Both the position numbers and the translations under genes were made by a program. Under the pieces are notes generated by a model that was given only the letters and a program-made list of their open reading frames with translations, was not told the origin of the DNA and made no database searches. DNA of 64,000 bases from Jeotgalibacillus salarius (GTDB lineage: Bacteria; Bacillota; Bacilli; Bacillales; Jeotgalibacillaceae). Of this stretch, positions 15,196 through 26,861 are shown piece by piece (within the stretch, counting starts at the first letter, position 1; every line of letters begins with the position of its first letter). The stretch covers positions 1 to 64,000 of the forward strand of contig NZ_SORX01000012.1 in NCBI RefSeq assembly GCF_004405125.1. The letters are read 5' to 3'.

Positions 15196-15999
15196 TTAAA
15201 TCCAAAAACGGAATGCTGTGAGTGCTCCTGCCAGGATGATAAGTGACAGCAGCGCAAGTGTATCACGCGCCTGCCAGACCAGCAGACGATACTTCGTTCT
15301 GCCTTCTCCACCACGATATCCGCGAACTTCCATGGCAGTAGCCAAATCCTCTGCACGCTTGAATGCATTGACAAAGAGCGGAATCATCAGCGGCACAATC
15401 GCTTTCACACGATCCTTAAGCGGTCCGCTCGACATATCCGATCCGCGTGCCATTTGTGCTTTCATAATTTTATCCGTCTCATCCATTAAAGTCGGAATAA
15501 AGCGCAGTGCAATTGACATCATCAGTGCCAGCTCATGTGCCGGAAACTTTATTTTTTTCAACGGATTCAGCAGACTTTCAAGACCGTCTGTAATTGAAAT
15601 TGGTGTTGTTGTCAGTGTCAGTAGTGATGTCATAAAGACCAGCAATGTAAATCTCATTGAAATAAAGAATGCCTGACGGATCCCTTCCTCATAGATCTTA
15701 ATAAATCCTAACTCCAGCACGATATTCCCTTCACGGGCAAAAAACAGCTGTAAGAGGAATGTAAATGCGATTAAGATCATAACGGGTTTTAACCCGCTAA
15801 TTAAAAACCTTAGTGAAAGACCGGACAGTTTGATGCTGGCATAAGTAAACACTGCCGCAATCAAGTATCCCCACACATCGTCTGCGATAAAAATGATCGC
15901 AATAAATGCAAAAACAAAGATCAGCTTTGCTCTCGGGTCCATTCTGTGAGCAATTGAATCAGCCGGAATGTATCGACCGAAAATCATTTTTTCCATCAT
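15196..15999 (-). CDS. ecfT: ECF transporter transmembrane protein EcfT
   Basis: 267 residues with several hydrophobic helices. Two cytoplasmic Arg-containing coupling motifs are visible, MARGSD (in the long coupling helix) and AMEVRGYRGG. These contact the two ATPases. EcfT joins EcfA1/EcfA2 with interchangeable vitamin-binding S-components, which are encoded elsewhere. It overlaps ecfA2 by 4 bases (ATGA), so the module is translationally coupled. Confidence 0.96.
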   Translation of the reverse strand: MMEKMIFGRYIPADSIAHRMDPRAKLIFVFAFIAIIFIADDVWGYLIAAVFTYASIKLSGLSLRFLISGLKPVMILIAFTFLLQLFFAREGNIVLELGFIKIYEEGIRQAFFISMRFTLLVFMTSLLTLTTTPISITDGLESLLNPLKKIKFPAHELALMMSIALRFIPTLMDETDKIMKAQMARGSDMSSGPLKDRVKAIVPLMIPLFVNAFKRAEDLATAMEVRGYRGGEGRTKYRLLVWQARDTLALLSLIILAGALTAFRFWI

Positions 16000-16856
16000 G
16001 ACAGGCCGCCTCCCTGCTTCAGCATCTCGGCAAGCTCATCCATTGTGAGACAGACTTTCGGGAACGTTTTCCCGCTTTTCGCTTCAAGCATCCGCTGGAA
16101 TTTAACAACTTCAGGAATACCAAGCCCCCACTCACTGAGTCTTTCTGCATCACTGAATAATTCACGCGGAGGCGCTTCATGTACTTTTCTTCCTTTATGC
16201 ATGACAACTACTTTATCTGCATAGCGTGCAGCGTCTTCCATGCTGTGTGTAACAAGAACAAGTGTAATGCCGCGCTCTTTGTGAAGCCGGTAAAACATCT
16301 CCATCATTTCGCGTCTGCCGCGGGGGTCAAGACCCGCAGTAGGTTCATCCAGCACAAGGACTTCAGGCTCCATTGCAAGCACGCCTGCAATCGCTACACG
16401 TCGCATCTGCCCTCCTGATAAATCGAATGGAGATTTTTCAAGCACATCTTCAGGCATGCCAACTTCCTTTAACCAGTATGCTGCACGCTTCTTCGCTTCT
16501 TTTTCTGAGACGCCGAAATTCATCGGCCCATAGCAAATATCCTTCATAACCGTTTCTTCAAACAGCTGCTGTTCAGGGAATTGAAACACGATCCCAACTT
16601 TTTCACGGATTGGCTTTAAATCTTTTTCTTTACGACCCGATTTAACAGTCCGGTCGCCAATCTTTACGCTGCCTGACGTCGGCTTTAACAACGCATTCAA
16701 ATGTAATAGTAATGTAGATTTCCCTGAGCCTGTGTGACCGATAATTGCAGTACATTGACCTTCAGGAATCTTAAAGCTCACTTCTTCCACTGCTTTTTTT
16801 TCAAATGGAGAATTCGCCGCATAGCGGTATTCTACTTGCTCAAGAAGGATGTCCAT
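15996..16856 (-). CDS. ecfA2: ECF transporter ATPase EcfA2
   Basis: 286 residues. ABC ATPase with Walker [10 protein letters not shown] (40-48), signature [10 protein letters not shown], Walker [13 protein letters not shown] and the H-loop VTHSM. A C-terminal helical extension (about 230-286) is typical of ECF ATPases. It forms a heterodimer with EcfA1 to power vitamin uptake. It overlaps both neighbours: 4 bases with ecfT and 25 with ecfA1. Confidence 0.96.
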   Translation of the reverse strand: MDILLEQVEYRYAANSPFEKKAVEEVSFKIPEGQCTAIIGHTGSGKSTLLLHLNALLKPTSGSVKIGDRTVKSGRKEKDLKPIREKVGIVFQFPEQQLFEETVMKDICYGPMNFGVSEKEAKKRAAYWLKEVGMPEDVLEKSPFDLSGGQMRRVAIAGVLAMEPEVLVLDEPTAGLDPRGRREMMEMFYRLHKERGITLVLVTHSMEDAARYADKVVVMHKGRKVHEAPPRELFSDAERLSEWGLGIPEVVKFQRMLEAKSGKTFPKVCLTMDELAEMLKQGGGLS

Positions 16857-17668
16857 AGTTCATTCACCAACTCTTCTTCCGTCAAAGGCTTTCGCTCAAG
16901 CGGAATTCCTTTTTCGTTTAGTACGTGCGCCATTTTTAAAGGGAATGGCAGGTCTAACCCAAGTGCCACAAGCTCCTGGCCAAGTGCGAAGATTTCCTCA
17001 GGGGTTCCTTCACGGTAGACTTCTCCCTGGTTCATGACAATGATACGATCTGCTTTTGCAGCTTCTTCAAGGTCATGTGTAATCGACAGCACCGTCATAT
17101 CTTCTTCTCTTTTAAGCTCTCTGACAAGCTCAATCACTTCAGCACGGCCTGCAGGATCAAGCATAGATGTTGCCTCATCAAGAATAATGATGTCCGGCCT
17201 CAGCGCAAGGACGCTCGCCATGGCTACACGTTGCTTCTGTCCGCCAGACAAATGGTGCGGTTCCTGATCCAAAAAGTCATCCATCTTTACTTGCTTCAAG
17301 GCAGTCTGCACACGCTCCACCATGACTTCCTGTGGAATCCCGTGATTTTCAAGCCCAAATGCTACGTCGTCCTGAACAGTCGTCCCGACAAACTGATTAT
17401 CAGGGTTTTGGAACACCATTCCAATATGCCGGCGCGTATCCCAGACTGTATCCTTATTTAATTCAATATCTGCAATCGTTACATACCCCTGTTCCGGAAA
17501 ATAAAGGCCATTCATCAGCTTAGCGAGCGTAGATTTGCCTGATCCATTATGGCCGACAATGGCTGTCCACTCTCCTTCTTTAACTGAAATAGACACATTC
17601 TTTAATACTTCTATCTCGGTTCCGGGATATTTAAAAGTAATATTTTGCAGTGAAATCATATTGCGCAT
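16832..17668 (-). CDS. ecfA1: ECF transporter ATPase EcfA1
   Basis: 278 residues. Walker [10 protein letters not shown] (39-47), Q-loop [11 protein letters not shown], signature [10 protein letters not shown], Walker [13 protein letters not shown] and H-loop ITHDL. Partner of EcfA2. The start is ATG 17668, 11 bases after AAGGAG. A longer in-frame reading to 17806 exists but its extra 46 codons come from the dispersed repeat copy B, so I reject it. First gene of the ecfA1-ecfA2-ecfT-truA unit; rplQ upstream ends in a terminator. Confidence 0.95.
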   Translation of the reverse strand: MRNMISLQNITFKYPGTEIEVLKNVSISVKEGEWTAIVGHNGSGKSTLAKLMNGLYFPEQGYVTIADIELNKDTVWDTRRHIGMVFQNPDNQFVGTTVQDDVAFGLENHGIPQEVMVERVQTALKQVKMDDFLDQEPHHLSGGQKQRVAMASVLALRPDIIILDEATSMLDPAGRAEVIELVRELKREEDMTVLSITHDLEEAAKADRIIVMNQGEVYREGTPEEIFALGQELVALGLDLPFPLKMAHVLNEKGIPLERKPLTEEELVNELWTSFLSK

Positions 17669-17737
17669 GATACCGGAACTCCTTTCAACTATTCTCTGCT
17701 CTGCCGGATGGTTAAAAAGGTTTTCATTTAAGAATCG

Positions 17738-17826
17738 CTGCTGATTTCCGTGCAGGGCTTCGCTTTCCGCGGACGAACGTTCGAGCCTCCTCGGGCAGAA
17801 GACCACTGCACTCCAATCAGCAGCTG
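17738..17826. repeat. Dispersed intergenic element, copy B
   Basis: The ends are GCTGCTGATTTCCGTGCA and TGCACTCCAATCAGCAGCT, a good inverted pair. Inside is GCTTTCCGCGGACGAACG and CGAGCCTCCTCGGGC. It lies directly upstream of ecfA1. Confidence 0.7.
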
Positions 17827-17903
17827 AGTTTTAATTAAAGGGTACTTGCTTTTAAAATGAAATAGCTAAGACAGTTATATAGATTATTAAAAATCATATT
17901 CAG

Positions 17904-17997
17904 AAAATTGATCGTAGCGGATGGCGGTGACTCCAGCGCAAGGAGGCTCACCGCTGGCTGCGCGGAAAGCATCCGCCTGGAGCGAAGATCAATTCTC
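17904..17997. repeat. Dispersed intergenic element, copy C (opposite orientation)
   Basis: AAATTGATCGTAGCGGATGG at the left and GCGAAGATCAATTCT at the right form inverted ends. GACTCCAGCGCAAGGAGGCT, CGCGGAAAGCATCCGCC and GGAGCGAAGATC are the reverse complement of the strings in the other copies. Only 77 bases separate it from copy B. Confidence 0.7.
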
Positions 17998-18069
17998 GTT
18001 TATTTTCACTGATAAAATTTTTATACTAAACTTCATCAAACTCTCCTGGAGTTTAACATAGCTTAATAC

Positions 18070-18212
18070 AAAAAAAGCGCGCACCTCATTCAAGGAAATG
18101 CGCATGTTTTTTCAAACTTATAGATTTCCGTATCCATTGTGACGATGGATGAATGAGGTGCTTAGAGCTAGACGGGACAGGCGAACCTGCCCATCGTAGC
18201 GCTCTGCTTTTT
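18070..18212 (-). other. Structured intergenic segment with UUCG hairpin, long inverted repeat and T run
   Basis: In minus-strand order: GGGCAGG-TTCG-CCTGTCCC, a perfect 12-base inverted repeat (GCACCTCATTCA at 18081, TGAATGAGGTGC at 18150) enclosing an ATCCAT/ATGGAT hairpin, then GCGC and a run of seven T. It lies after the rplQ terminator and before ecfA1. It could be a second terminator or a small structured RNA. No promoter of its own was identified. Confidence 0.5.
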
Positions 18213-18231
18213 GCGTGTCGTATGAATCGTT

Positions 18232-18269
18232 AAACAAAGAGGGCGAGAGCAGTTAGGCTCCGCCCTCTC
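18232..18269 (-). terminator. Intrinsic terminator of the S10-spc-alpha superoperon
   Basis: On the minus strand GAGAGGGCG pairs with CGCCCTCTT and is followed by TGTTT. It lies 16 bases after the rplQ stop. Confidence 0.88.
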
Positions 18270-18284
18270 AGTGTGTAGATCGAA

Positions 18285-18665
18285 TTATACTAATTCGATG
18301 ATTACCATTGGCGCGCCGTCTCCACGACGAGGACCAACTTTCATGATACGAGTGTATCCACCTTGACGCTCAGTGTAACGAGGTGCTACATCGTTGAAAA
18401 GCTTTTGAAGAGCATATACTGTTGACTCTTCGCCTTCTTCGTTCTTAACAGTTGCCTGGTCACGACGGATGTAAGCAGCTGCCTGACGACGTGCGTGCAG
18501 GTCACCACGTTTACCGAGAGTGATCATTTTTTCTACTGTAGAGCGAAGTTCTTTAGCGCGAGCTTCAGTTGTTTCAATACGTTCGTTGACGATAAGGTCC
18601 GTTGTAAGGTCACGTAGAAGTGCTTTACGCTGAGAGCTTGTACGTCCTAACTTTCTGTAAGCCAT
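18285..18665 (-). CDS. rplQ: 50S ribosomal protein L17
   Basis: 126 residues, short Gram-positive type. [19 protein letters not shown] opens the protein and [19 protein letters not shown] closes the core. It is the last gene of the alpha cluster, 42 bases after rpoA. A perfect palindrome (18279-18299) covers its stop codon. Confidence 0.98.
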   Translation of the reverse strand: MAYRKLGRTSSQRKALLRDLTTDLIVNERIETTEARAKELRSTVEKMITLGKRGDLHARRQAAAYIRRDQATVKNEEGEESTVYALQKLFNDVAPRYTERQGGYTRIMKVGPRRGDGAPMVIIELV

Positions 18666-18707
18666 GAAGGGTTCCCTCCTTTATTAAAATTCTGTTCTAT
18701 TGGTCAA

Positions 18708-19652
18708 TCAGTCTTCTTTACGAAGGCCTAACCCAAGTTCATCTAATTTAGCCTTAACTTCTTCAAGGGATTTACGTCCAAGGTTACGCACTTTCATCAT
18801 ATCCTCTTCTGACTTGTTAGCCAGCTCCTGGACTGTGTTGATTCCTGCACGTTTCAGGCAGTTATAAGATCTCACAGACAGATCAAGCTCTTCGATTGTC
18901 ATCTCCAATACTTTCTCTTTCTGATCTTCTTCTTTTTCTACCATGATTTCTGCATTTTGCGCTTCATTGGTTAATCCAACGAATATATTAAGGTGTTCAG
19001 TCAGAATCTTAGCACCCAGAGCAACAGCTTCTTTCGGGCCAATGCTTCCGTCTGTCCAGACATCAAGTGAAAGTTTATCAAAGTTAGTCAGCTGACCAAC
19101 ACGAGTGTTTTCAACTTGATAGTTTACACGGGAAACAGGTGTGTAGATTGAATCAACTGGAATCACACCAATTGGTAAGTCTTCACGTTTGTTCTGGACT
19201 GCTGGTGTGTAACCGCGTCCTCTTGATGCAGTTAAACGCATGCGAAGGTGACCGTTTTTCCCAACTGTTGCAAGGTATAGATCCGGGTTAAGAATCTCTA
19301 CATCGCTGTCGTGAGTAATATCGGCTGCTGTTACCTGACCATCACCCTGAACATCGATTTCCAATGTTTTTTCTTCATCTGAATAGATCTTCAATGCCAG
19401 TTTCTTGATATTCATTACAACTGTTGTAACATCTTCTACGACGCCTTCGATCGTTGAAAATTCATGCAGTACACTATCAATCTGAATTGACGTTACGCCT
19501 GCACCAGGAAGTGAAGATAACAGGATACGACGCAAGGAGTTACCCAAAGTTGTCCCATATCCACGTTCAAGTGGCTCTACAACGAATTTTCCGTACTTGG
19601 CATCATCGCTGATCTCAACAGTTTCAATTTTTGGCTTTTCAATTTCGATCAT
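18708..19652 (-). CDS. rpoA: RNA polymerase alpha subunit
   Basis: 314 residues, as in B. subtilis. The N-terminal assembly domain (about 1-228) has [23 protein letters not shown]. The C-terminal domain (about 245-314) has the [15 protein letters not shown] and [11 protein letters not shown] segments that contact UP elements and activators. A 163-base gap upstream separates it from rpsK and contains a separated inverted repeat (TTTTCTGTA 19750-19758, TACAGAAAA 19806-19814) that may be a leader structure. Confidence 0.98.
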   Translation of the reverse strand: MIEIEKPKIETVEISDDAKYGKFVVEPLERGYGTTLGNSLRRILLSSLPGAGVTSIQIDSVLHEFSTIEGVVEDVTTVVMNIKKLALKIYSDEEKTLEIDVQGDGQVTAADITHDSDVEILNPDLYLATVGKNGHLRMRLTASRGRGYTPAVQNKREDLPIGVIPVDSIYTPVSRVNYQVENTRVGQLTNFDKLSLDVWTDGSIGPKEAVALGAKILTEHLNIFVGLTNEAQNAEIMVEKEEDQKEKVLEMTIEELDLSVRSYNCLKRAGINTVQELANKSEEDMMKVRNLGRKSLEEVKAKLDELGLGLRKED

Positions 19653-19815
19653 TCAAATTTACCCTCCTTCAAAACGTCGAAACCCCGGAAAGGTATTCCG
19701 AAATTCCCCATGTTTACGGTTCCCATTGTACTTTACAACTGGATTTATCTTTTCTGTAAGAAGGAAACTGCCTCTTCCAGTATTGACCAGAATCAGCTGA
19801 TCTTATACAGAAAAA

Positions 19816-20223
<408 letters not shown>

Positions 20224-20231
20224 TTACCTAA

Positions 20232-20597
20232 TTATTTTTTCTTGTTCGCTACAGTCTTACGAGGACCTTTACGAGTACGTGCGTTATTCTTCGTGTGCTG
20301 TCCTCTTACAGGAAGACCGCGACGGTGGCGAAGACCACGGTATGAACCGATTTCCATTAGACGCTTAATGTTAAGTGACGTTTCACGACGAAGGTCACCT
20401 TCCACTTTATAGCTGTCAAGTGTTTCACGGATTTTGTTAAGTTCATCTTCAGTCAGATCGCGAACGCGAGTGTTTTCAGAAACACCAGCTTCTTTAAGGA
20501 TTTGACCTGCAGTTGATTTACCGATACCAAAGATATACGTTAGAGAAATCACAACGCGCTTATCGCGAGGGATATCTACTCCAGCAATACGTGCCAT
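20232..20597 (-). CDS. rpsM: 30S ribosomal protein S13
   Basis: 121 residues. The start [15 protein letters not shown] and the helix-two-turn-helix part [10 protein letters not shown] are typical. The basic C-terminal tail ([15 protein letters not shown]) reaches the P-site tRNA. It sits in the 30S head and forms bridges to the 50S subunit. It follows rpmJ by 23 bases. Confidence 0.98.
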   Translation of the reverse strand: MARIAGVDIPRDKRVVISLTYIFGIGKSTAGQILKEAGVSENTRVRDLTEDELNKIRETLDSYKVEGDLRRETSLNIKRLMEIGSYRGLRHRRGLPVRGQHTKNNARTRKGPRKTVANKKK

Positions 20598-20620
20598 TTA
20601 CATGAGCACCTCCTTCTTTA

Positions 20621-20749
<129 letters not shown>

Positions 20750-20772
20750 TTAGTGGTTCGGAGTGCAAAAGA

Positions 20773-20991
20773 TTATTTGTAACGGTAAGTGATACGGCCG
20801 CGAGTAAGGTCATATGGAGATAACTCCACTGTGACTCTGTCGCCTGGCAGGATTCGAATGAAGTGCATACGAATTTTGCCGGACACATGTGCTAGCACCG
20901 TGTGACCATTTTCTAATTCTACCTTAAACATTGCATTAGGCAAAGTTTCAGCAACGGTGCCTTCAATTTCGATAACATCGTCTTTCGCCAT
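20773..20991 (-). CDS. infA: Translation initiation factor IF-1
   Basis: 72 residues, standard length. An S1-like OB fold with [13 protein letters not shown] at the start, [19 protein letters not shown] in the middle and RGRITYRYK at the end. IF-1 binds the 30S A site and helps IF-2 and IF-3 in start-site selection. Its place between the KOW protein and rpmJ is the normal one. Confidence 0.98.
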   Translation of the reverse strand: MAKDDVIEIEGTVAETLPNAMFKVELENGHTVLAHVSGKIRMHFIRILPGDRVTVELSPYDLTRGRITYRYK

Positions 20992-21018
20992 CGAACAAAT
21001 CTCCCTTCTTTATCAATC

Positions 21019-21303
21019 TTACAGAGTGCCGACAAATGCAGTAACTGCATGACGCAGCTTGCCGTTCGTCACACGCCCTGTTTCGGATATACTATTTTGA
21101 ACTTCAGGGGATACATAGTCGCATGAAGTCAAATGATGGATGTTTTTCTTTTTCGGCCGGTCAAACTTCCGGTTTTCACCGTCCGCAATTAAAACAAACT
21201 TTTCATCTAACCGATGAATGACAACCGCATATACACCGGTATCGCGGCCCTTGTTCACCTGCACAATTTGCCCTATCCCGGGGGGCGAATCGGATTCAAA
21301 CAA
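21019..21303 (-). CDS. KOW-domain RNA-binding protein (YbzG/L14e-like)
   Basis: 94 residues. An N-terminal KOW motif (GIGQIVQVNKGRDTGVYAVV) is followed by DEKFVLIADGENRKFDRPKKKN, as in the L14e-like small proteins encoded between map and infA in Bacillales. It probably binds RNA or the ribosome; its precise role is not known. The start is TTG at 21303, preceded by GAAGGTGATC. The C-terminal third (about 60-94) is variable. Confidence 0.85.
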   Translation of the reverse strand: MFESDSPPGIGQIVQVNKGRDTGVYAVVIHRLDEKFVLIADGENRKFDRPKKKNIHHLTSCDYVSPEVQNSISETGRVTNGKLRHAVTAFVGTL

Positions 21304-21319
21304 AAAGGATCACCTTCAA

Positions 21320-22065
21320 TCAGGTTCTTGTCAGGATTTCGTAACCATCTTCCGTGATCGCAATTGTGTGTTCAAAGTGCGCACACATTTTACCATCAAC
21401 TGTTACGACTGTCCAGTTATCAGCAAGTGTCTTGACATAGCGACTTCCTGCATTCACCATCGGTTCAATCGCTAGTACCATGCCGGGCTTCAGGCGAGGT
21501 CCTTTATCAGGTGGACCAAAATGAGGAATTTGCGGTGCCTCATGTAAGTCTTGCCCTACACCGTGCCCCACATACTCCCGTACGATTGAAAAACCGTTTT
21601 CTTCAGCATACGTTTGAACAGCATGAGAGATGTTCGATAGACGAACACCCGGTTTAGCTTCTTCCAGGCCACGGTAGAGTGATTCTTCCGTAACCTCAAG
21701 CAGCTTCTGTATCTCTGACGGAATCGTTCCTACAGGATAAGTCCAGGCTGAGTCACCGTGATAGCCTTTGTACTTTGCGCCAATATCAATACTGATAATG
21801 TCGCCGTCTTTCAGCTTTCGGCTACCTGGGATTCCGTGTACGAGCTCATCGTTAACAGATGCACAAATGCTTCCACTAAAACCGTTGTATCCTTTGAAGG
21901 ATGGAACCGCGTCATGCTGACGGATAAACCGGTCAGCAATCTCATCAAGTTCCTTCGTTGTGATACCAGGCACTATATGCTTTTGCAGCTCCTGATGGGT
22001 TAACGCAACGATCTTGCCTGCTTCGCGCATGATCTCAATCTCGCGAGGAGTCTTGCAAATGATCA

Positions 22066-22066
<1 letters not shown>
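21320..22066 (-). CDS. map: Methionine aminopeptidase type I
   Basis: 248 residues. All metal ligands and the catalytic His are present: H77, D94, D105, H168, E201 and E232. The enzyme removes the N-terminal Met from new proteins. No N-terminal extension, so a compact type Ia enzyme. It overlaps adk by one base and lies in the secY-adk-map order of Bacillus. Confidence 0.97.
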
Positions 22067-22728
<662 letters not shown>

Positions 22729-22772
22729 TCATTTACGATGGGCTTCAGGGCTCGCACCCCAAAACCATGTGA

Positions 22773-24074
22773 TTATCTCATGAACCCTTTATAGTTCCGT
22801 TTCACCAGCTGTGCTTCAAGCTGCTTCATTGTTTCAAGCGCAACCCCTACAACGATCAATAGGCTAGTACCGCCGATTTGAACCGATTGTGGAAGGCCTG
22901 CTAGATTAATGAAGAAAATCGGCAGGATTGAAATTACTGAAAGGAAAATCGCACCTACGAATGTTAAACGGTAAAGAACGCTTGTCAGGTAATCCTGAGT
23001 CGCTTGTCCAGGACGGATTCCTGGAATATAACCACCTTGTTTTTTAAGGTTTTCTGCCATATTCTCCGGATTCACCTGAATGAATGCGTAGAAATACGTG
23101 AACGCAACGATCAGTCCAACGTAAATCGTCATACCGATTGGTTGTGTGTAATCAAACACTTCCTGAATCGTTGTTGTAATGTTGTTCTGACCAAAGAAAG
23201 TAACGAGTGTCTGCGGTGTGATAATAAAGGAAATCGCGAAGATGACCGGAATTACCCCTGCAGCATTCACTTTCAATGGAATGTGTGACGACTGTCCGCC
23301 CGTTGCCGGTGCATTCTTGCCGCCTACACGTTTTGCATACTGAACTGGGATCTTACGCAATGCCTGCTGGACGAAAATTACGCCAACTGTAATTGCAACA
23401 ATCGCCAATGCCAGTAATAACAGAACGACGATGTTAAGGAAAAGCTGTTCCCCGGCACCCTCAATCTGCTGTGCATATAACTGATTAACGCCATTAGGAA
23501 TAGCGGCCACGATACCCGCAAAGATAATGATAGAAATACCATTTCCAACACCCTTTGCTGTGATCTGCTCTCCTAACCACATTAAAAAGGCTGTCCCGGC
23601 TGTCAGTACGATTGCAATAAGCATGTACGTTGTAATCGAAGTATCAGGAATCAATGATCCGCCATACATTCGATTGAAGCCATAAGACATTCCGATTGCC
23701 TGGATAAATGCCAGAACAATCGTAAAGTAACGTGTAAACTGAGTCAGCTTACGACGTCCAACATCTCCCTGTTTGGACCACTCAGCAAATTTCGGAACAA
23801 CGTCCATTTGCAAAAGCTGTACAATGATGGAGGCCGTGATATACGGCATAATGCCCATCGCCAGGATCGAGAAGTTAATTAATGCTCCACCGCCGAATGT
23901 ATTCATAAATCCGATCAGGCCGGCCATTTCATCCTGTGCCTGAAGAACTTGTGCATCTACACCCGGTACCGGGATGAAAGTTCCGATCCTAAAGACCACC
24001 AACATTAAAAGGGTGAAAATAATTTTATTTCTTATATCACCCACGCGCATAAAATTGGAGATTGTCCGAAACAT
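22773..24074 (-). CDS. secY: Preprotein translocase subunit SecY
   Basis: 433 residues with about ten transmembrane helices, the channel of the Sec translocon. FIPVPGVDAQ near the start, a plug region with GGALINFSI, and the cytoplasmic loop QYAKRVGG are typical. The C-terminal tail ends KRNYKGFMR. It overlaps rplO by one base (translational coupling). Its partner secE is at 51173. Confidence 0.98.
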   Translation of the reverse strand: MFRTISNFMRVGDIRNKIIFTLLMLVVFRIGTFIPVPGVDAQVLQAQDEMAGLIGFMNTFGGGALINFSILAMGIMPYITASIIVQLLQMDVVPKFAEWSKQGDVGRRKLTQFTRYFTIVLAFIQAIGMSYGFNRMYGGSLIPDTSITTYMLIAIVLTAGTAFLMWLGEQITAKGVGNGISIIIFAGIVAAIPNGVNQLYAQQIEGAGEQLFLNIVVLLLLALAIVAITVGVIFVQQALRKIPVQYAKRVGGKNAPATGGQSSHIPLKVNAAGVIPVIFAISFIITPQTLVTFFGQNNITTTIQEVFDYTQPIGMTIYVGLIVAFTYFYAFIQVNPENMAENLKKQGGYIPGIRPGQATQDYLTSVLYRLTFVGAIFLSVISILPIFFINLAGLPQSVQIGGTSLLIVVGVALETMKQLEAQLVKRNYKGFMR

Positions 24075-24514
24075 TAAACCACCTCAGTTGTTCCGCCGGC
24101 AGCTTCAATTGCTTCTTTAGCAGCAGAAGAGAATTTGTGAGCTTTAACAGTCAGCTTCTTCTCTACGTTACCTTTAGCAAGAATTTTGATTCCTGCTAAT
24201 TCCTTGCTTACTACACCAGTTTCGATTAGAAGTTCCGGTGTTACTTCCGTACCTTCGTCAAAACGATTAAGTGTGTCCAGATTAACAATCGCAAATTCCT
24301 TGCGGTGGATGTTTGTAAATCCACGCTTTGGAAGACGACGTGCTAATGGGTTCTGACCACCTTCAAAGCCTGGTCTTACGCCTCCGCCTGAACGAGCGTT
24401 TTGACCTTTGTGGCCTTTACCTGAAGTCTTACCATTACCAGAACCGATTCCGCGTCCAACGCGATTGCGCTCTTTGCGAGATCCTTCTGCAGGTTTTAAC
24501 TCATGAAGTTTCAT
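24074..24514 (-). CDS. rplO: 50S ribosomal protein L15
   Basis: 146 residues. The Gly/Arg-rich N terminus ([20 protein letters not shown]) threads into 23S rRNA, and a globular C-terminal domain follows from about residue 60. It is directly followed by secY with a one-base overlap. Confidence 0.98.
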   Translation of the reverse strand: MKLHELKPAEGSRKERNRVGRGIGSGNGKTSGKGHKGQNARSGGGVRPGFEGGQNPLARRLPKRGFTNIHRKEFAIVNLDTLNRFDEGTEVTPELLIETGVVSKELAGIKILAKGNVEKKLTVKAHKFSSAAKEAIEAAGGTTEVV

Positions 24515-24544
24515 AGTGGCACCTCCTTGTTGATAAACATCAAA

Positions 24545-24727
24545 TTAGATTTCTTTAACTGATAACAGGTGAGACACTTTATTGATCATGCCGCGGATAG
24601 CTTCGTTATCCTGCTGCTCAACAGTCTGGTTAGTCTTACGAAGACCAAGAGCCTGTACTGTTGCGCGCTGATCTTTACTGCGTCCGATCACGCTGCGAGT
24701 GAGGGTAATTGCTAGTTTATTTGCCAT
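24545..24727 (-). CDS. rpmD: 50S ribosomal protein L30
   Basis: 60 residues: [16 protein letters not shown], then a central GLRKTNQTV. The start is ATG 24727, eight bases after GGAGG; a GTG just upstream in frame is less well spaced. It lies between rpsE (13-base gap) and rplO. Confidence 0.97.
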   Translation of the reverse strand: MANKLAITLTRSVIGRSKDQRATVQALGLRKTNQTVEQQDNEAIRGMINKVSHLLSVKEI

Positions 24728-24740
24728 CACTTATCCCTCC

Positions 24741-25241
24741 TTATCCTAACAGTTCTTCCACTGACTTACCACGTAGCTTAGCAACGTCTTCCGCACGCTT
24801 AAGCTGCTTAAGGCCGTCAAGAGTGGCGCGAACCATATTGATTGGTGTGTTAGAACCTAGTGATTTTGAAAGAATGTCGTGGACACCTGCAAGTTCTAGT
24901 ACCGCACGAACTGGTCCACCAGCGATGATTCCTGTACCAGGAGATGCTGGTTTGATTAAGATTGAGCCTGCTCCGAAGCGGCCTGTAACAAGGTGAGGAG
25001 TTGTTCCTTCAACCATTGGTACTTCAATCAGGTTTTTCTTAGCGTCTTCGATTGCTTTACGGATTGCGTCAGGAACCTCTTGGGCTTTACCTGTACCGAA
25101 ACCTACATGGCCATTCTTGTCTCCTACTACTACTAGAGCAGTGAAACGGAAGCGGCGACCACCTTTAACAACCTTAGCGACACGGTTAATCGTAACTACG
25201 CGTTCTTCAAGTTCAAGTTTGTTTGGATCAATGCGACGCAT
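24741..25241 (-). CDS. rpsE: 30S ribosomal protein S5
   Basis: 166 residues. It has the double-stranded-RNA-binding-like N-terminal domain ([19 protein letters not shown]) and the C-terminal domain with [15 protein letters not shown]. The VKGGRRF loop, where spectinomycin-resistance changes occur in other bacteria, shows the ordinary sequence. It is part of the spc cluster. Confidence 0.98.
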   Translation of the reverse strand: MRRIDPNKLELEERVVTINRVAKVVKGGRRFRFTALVVVGDKNGHVGFGTGKAQEVPDAIRKAIEDAKKNLIEVPMVEGTTPHLVTGRFGAGSILIKPASPGTGIIAGGPVRAVLELAGVHDILSKSLGSNTPINMVRATLDGLKQLKRAEDVAKLRGKSVEELLG

Positions 25242-25264
25242 CTGGATTGTCCCTCCTTTTTCTA

Positions 25265-25621
25265 TTAAAATTCAAGTCCATTTTCACGTGCAGCTTCAGC
25301 AAGAGCTTTCACGCGGCCGTGGTAAAGATATCCTCCACGGTCAAATACGACTGATTTCATTCCTTTTTCTACTGCGCGTGTAGCGATAGATTCGCCAACT
25401 TTTTGTGCAGCCTCGACGTTTCCGCCACTTTCAATCCCAAGCTCTTTCGAAGATGCTGCAGCTAGTGTTACGCCATTTGCATCATCGATAAGCTGAGCAT
25501 AGATGTGCTTGTTTGAACGGTAAACATTCAAACGCGGACGAGATTCAGTTCCCGTGATCGTTGTACGAACACGCGCATGACGTTTTTTACGTACCGCATT
25601 CTTGTCAACTTTAGTAATCAA
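25265..25621 (-). CDS. rplR: 50S ribosomal protein L18
   Basis: 118 residues. It has [12 protein letters not shown] and [16 protein letters not shown], and ends with [24 protein letters not shown]. It carries 5S rRNA into the central protuberance together with L5. The start codon is TTG, nine bases after AAGGAG. Confidence 0.97.
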   Translation of the reverse strand: MITKVDKNAVRKKRHARVRTTITGTESRPRLNVYRSNKHIYAQLIDDANGVTLAAASSKELGIESGGNVEAAQKVGESIATRAVEKGMKSVVFDRGGYLYHGRVKALAEAARENGLEF

Positions 25622-25654
25622 TCAAGGTCACTCCTTTCATGCGCCTAAGCGGCA

Positions 25655-26191
25655 TTATTTACCTGTTTTACCTTCTTTACGACGAACATATTCGCCTTCA
25701 TAACGGATCCCTTTACCTTTGTAAGGCTCTGGTGGACGTACGTCACGGATGTTTGCAGCTAGTGCGCCTACGCGCTCTTTGCTTGCGCCTTTGATTGTAA
25801 CCTTCGTATTAGAAGGAACTTCGATTTCGATTCCTTCTTCAGGTGTAATCTCAACTGGGTGAGAGTATCCTACGTTAAGAACAAGTTTGTTACCTTGTTT
25901 TTGTGCACGATAACCAACCCCGATAAGTTCAAGTGTACGTTCAAATCCTGTAGATACACCCTGGATCATGTTGTTCAGGATCGCACGAGTTGTACCGTGG
26001 ATTGTACGGTGTTCTTTAGAGTCTGAAGGGCGGACAACTGTTAAAGTGCTGCCTTCTTGCTCGAATTTCATTTCTGAGTTAAAAGTGAATGAAAGTTCAC
26101 CTTTAGGTCCTTTTGCAGTAACAGTTGAACCATCAAAGTTTAACGTTACGTCAGCAGGTACCTCAATTGGTTTTTTTCCTACACGAGACAT
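25655..26191 (-). CDS. rplF: 50S ribosomal protein L6
   Basis: 178 residues, two repeated L6 folds. [12 protein letters not shown] opens the protein and [21 protein letters not shown] closes it. It binds 23S rRNA near the factor-binding centre. Confidence 0.98.
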   Translation of the reverse strand: MSRVGKKPIEVPADVTLNFDGSTVTAKGPKGELSFTFNSEMKFEQEGSTLTVVRPSDSKEHRTIHGTTRAILNNMIQGVSTGFERTLELIGVGYRAQKQGNKLVLNVGYSHPVEITPEEGIEIEVPSNTKVTIKGASKERVGALAANIRDVRPPEPYKGKGIRYEGEYVRRKEGKTGK

Positions 26192-26222
26192 TTTGTTGCA
26201 CCTCTCTTTCGATTAAAAGATA

Positions 26223-26621
26223 TTACCAGACGTATGCTAGAACTTCTCCGCCAACTTGCTTAGCGCGAGCTTCTTTGTCAGTTACAACGCCAGTTGAAGT
26301 AGATACGATTGCAATTCCAAGGCCGTTCAGTACGCGCGGAAGCTCATCAGCTTTTGCGTATACGCGAAGACCAGGTTTTGAAATACGCTTAAGGCCAGTG
26401 ATAACACGCTCATTGTTTGCACCATACTTGAGGAAGATGCGAATGATACCCTGCTTGCTGTCCTCGATATATTCAACGTCACGGATGAAACCTTCACGCT
26501 TAAGGATTTCTGCGATTTCTTTCTTCATGTTAGAAGCAGGTACCTCTAGCTTCTCGTGACGAACTTGATTCGCATTACGGATGCGAGTCAGAAGATCTGC
26601 GATTGGATCTGTCATTGTCAT
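26223..26621 (-). CDS. rpsH: 30S ribosomal protein S8
   Basis: 132 residues: [18 protein letters not shown] at the start, [15 protein letters not shown] near the C terminus. S8 is a primary binder of the 16S central domain and a translational regulator of the spc operon in E. coli. Confidence 0.98.
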   Translation of the reverse strand: MTMTDPIADLLTRIRNANQVRHEKLEVPASNMKKEIAEILKREGFIRDVEYIEDSKQGIIRIFLKYGANNERVITGLKRISKPGLRVYAKADELPRVLNGLGIAIVSTSTGVVTDKEARAKQVGGEVLAYVW

Positions 26622-26651
26622 ATTAATTTACCTCCTTCCCAAAATCGGGTA

Positions 26652-26861
<210 letters not shown>

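Noticed and set aside
17669-17806. N-terminal extension of ecfA1 by 46 codons
   Set aside because: The extension is encoded mostly by a dispersed repeat copy and passes over the AAGGAG site of the true start.
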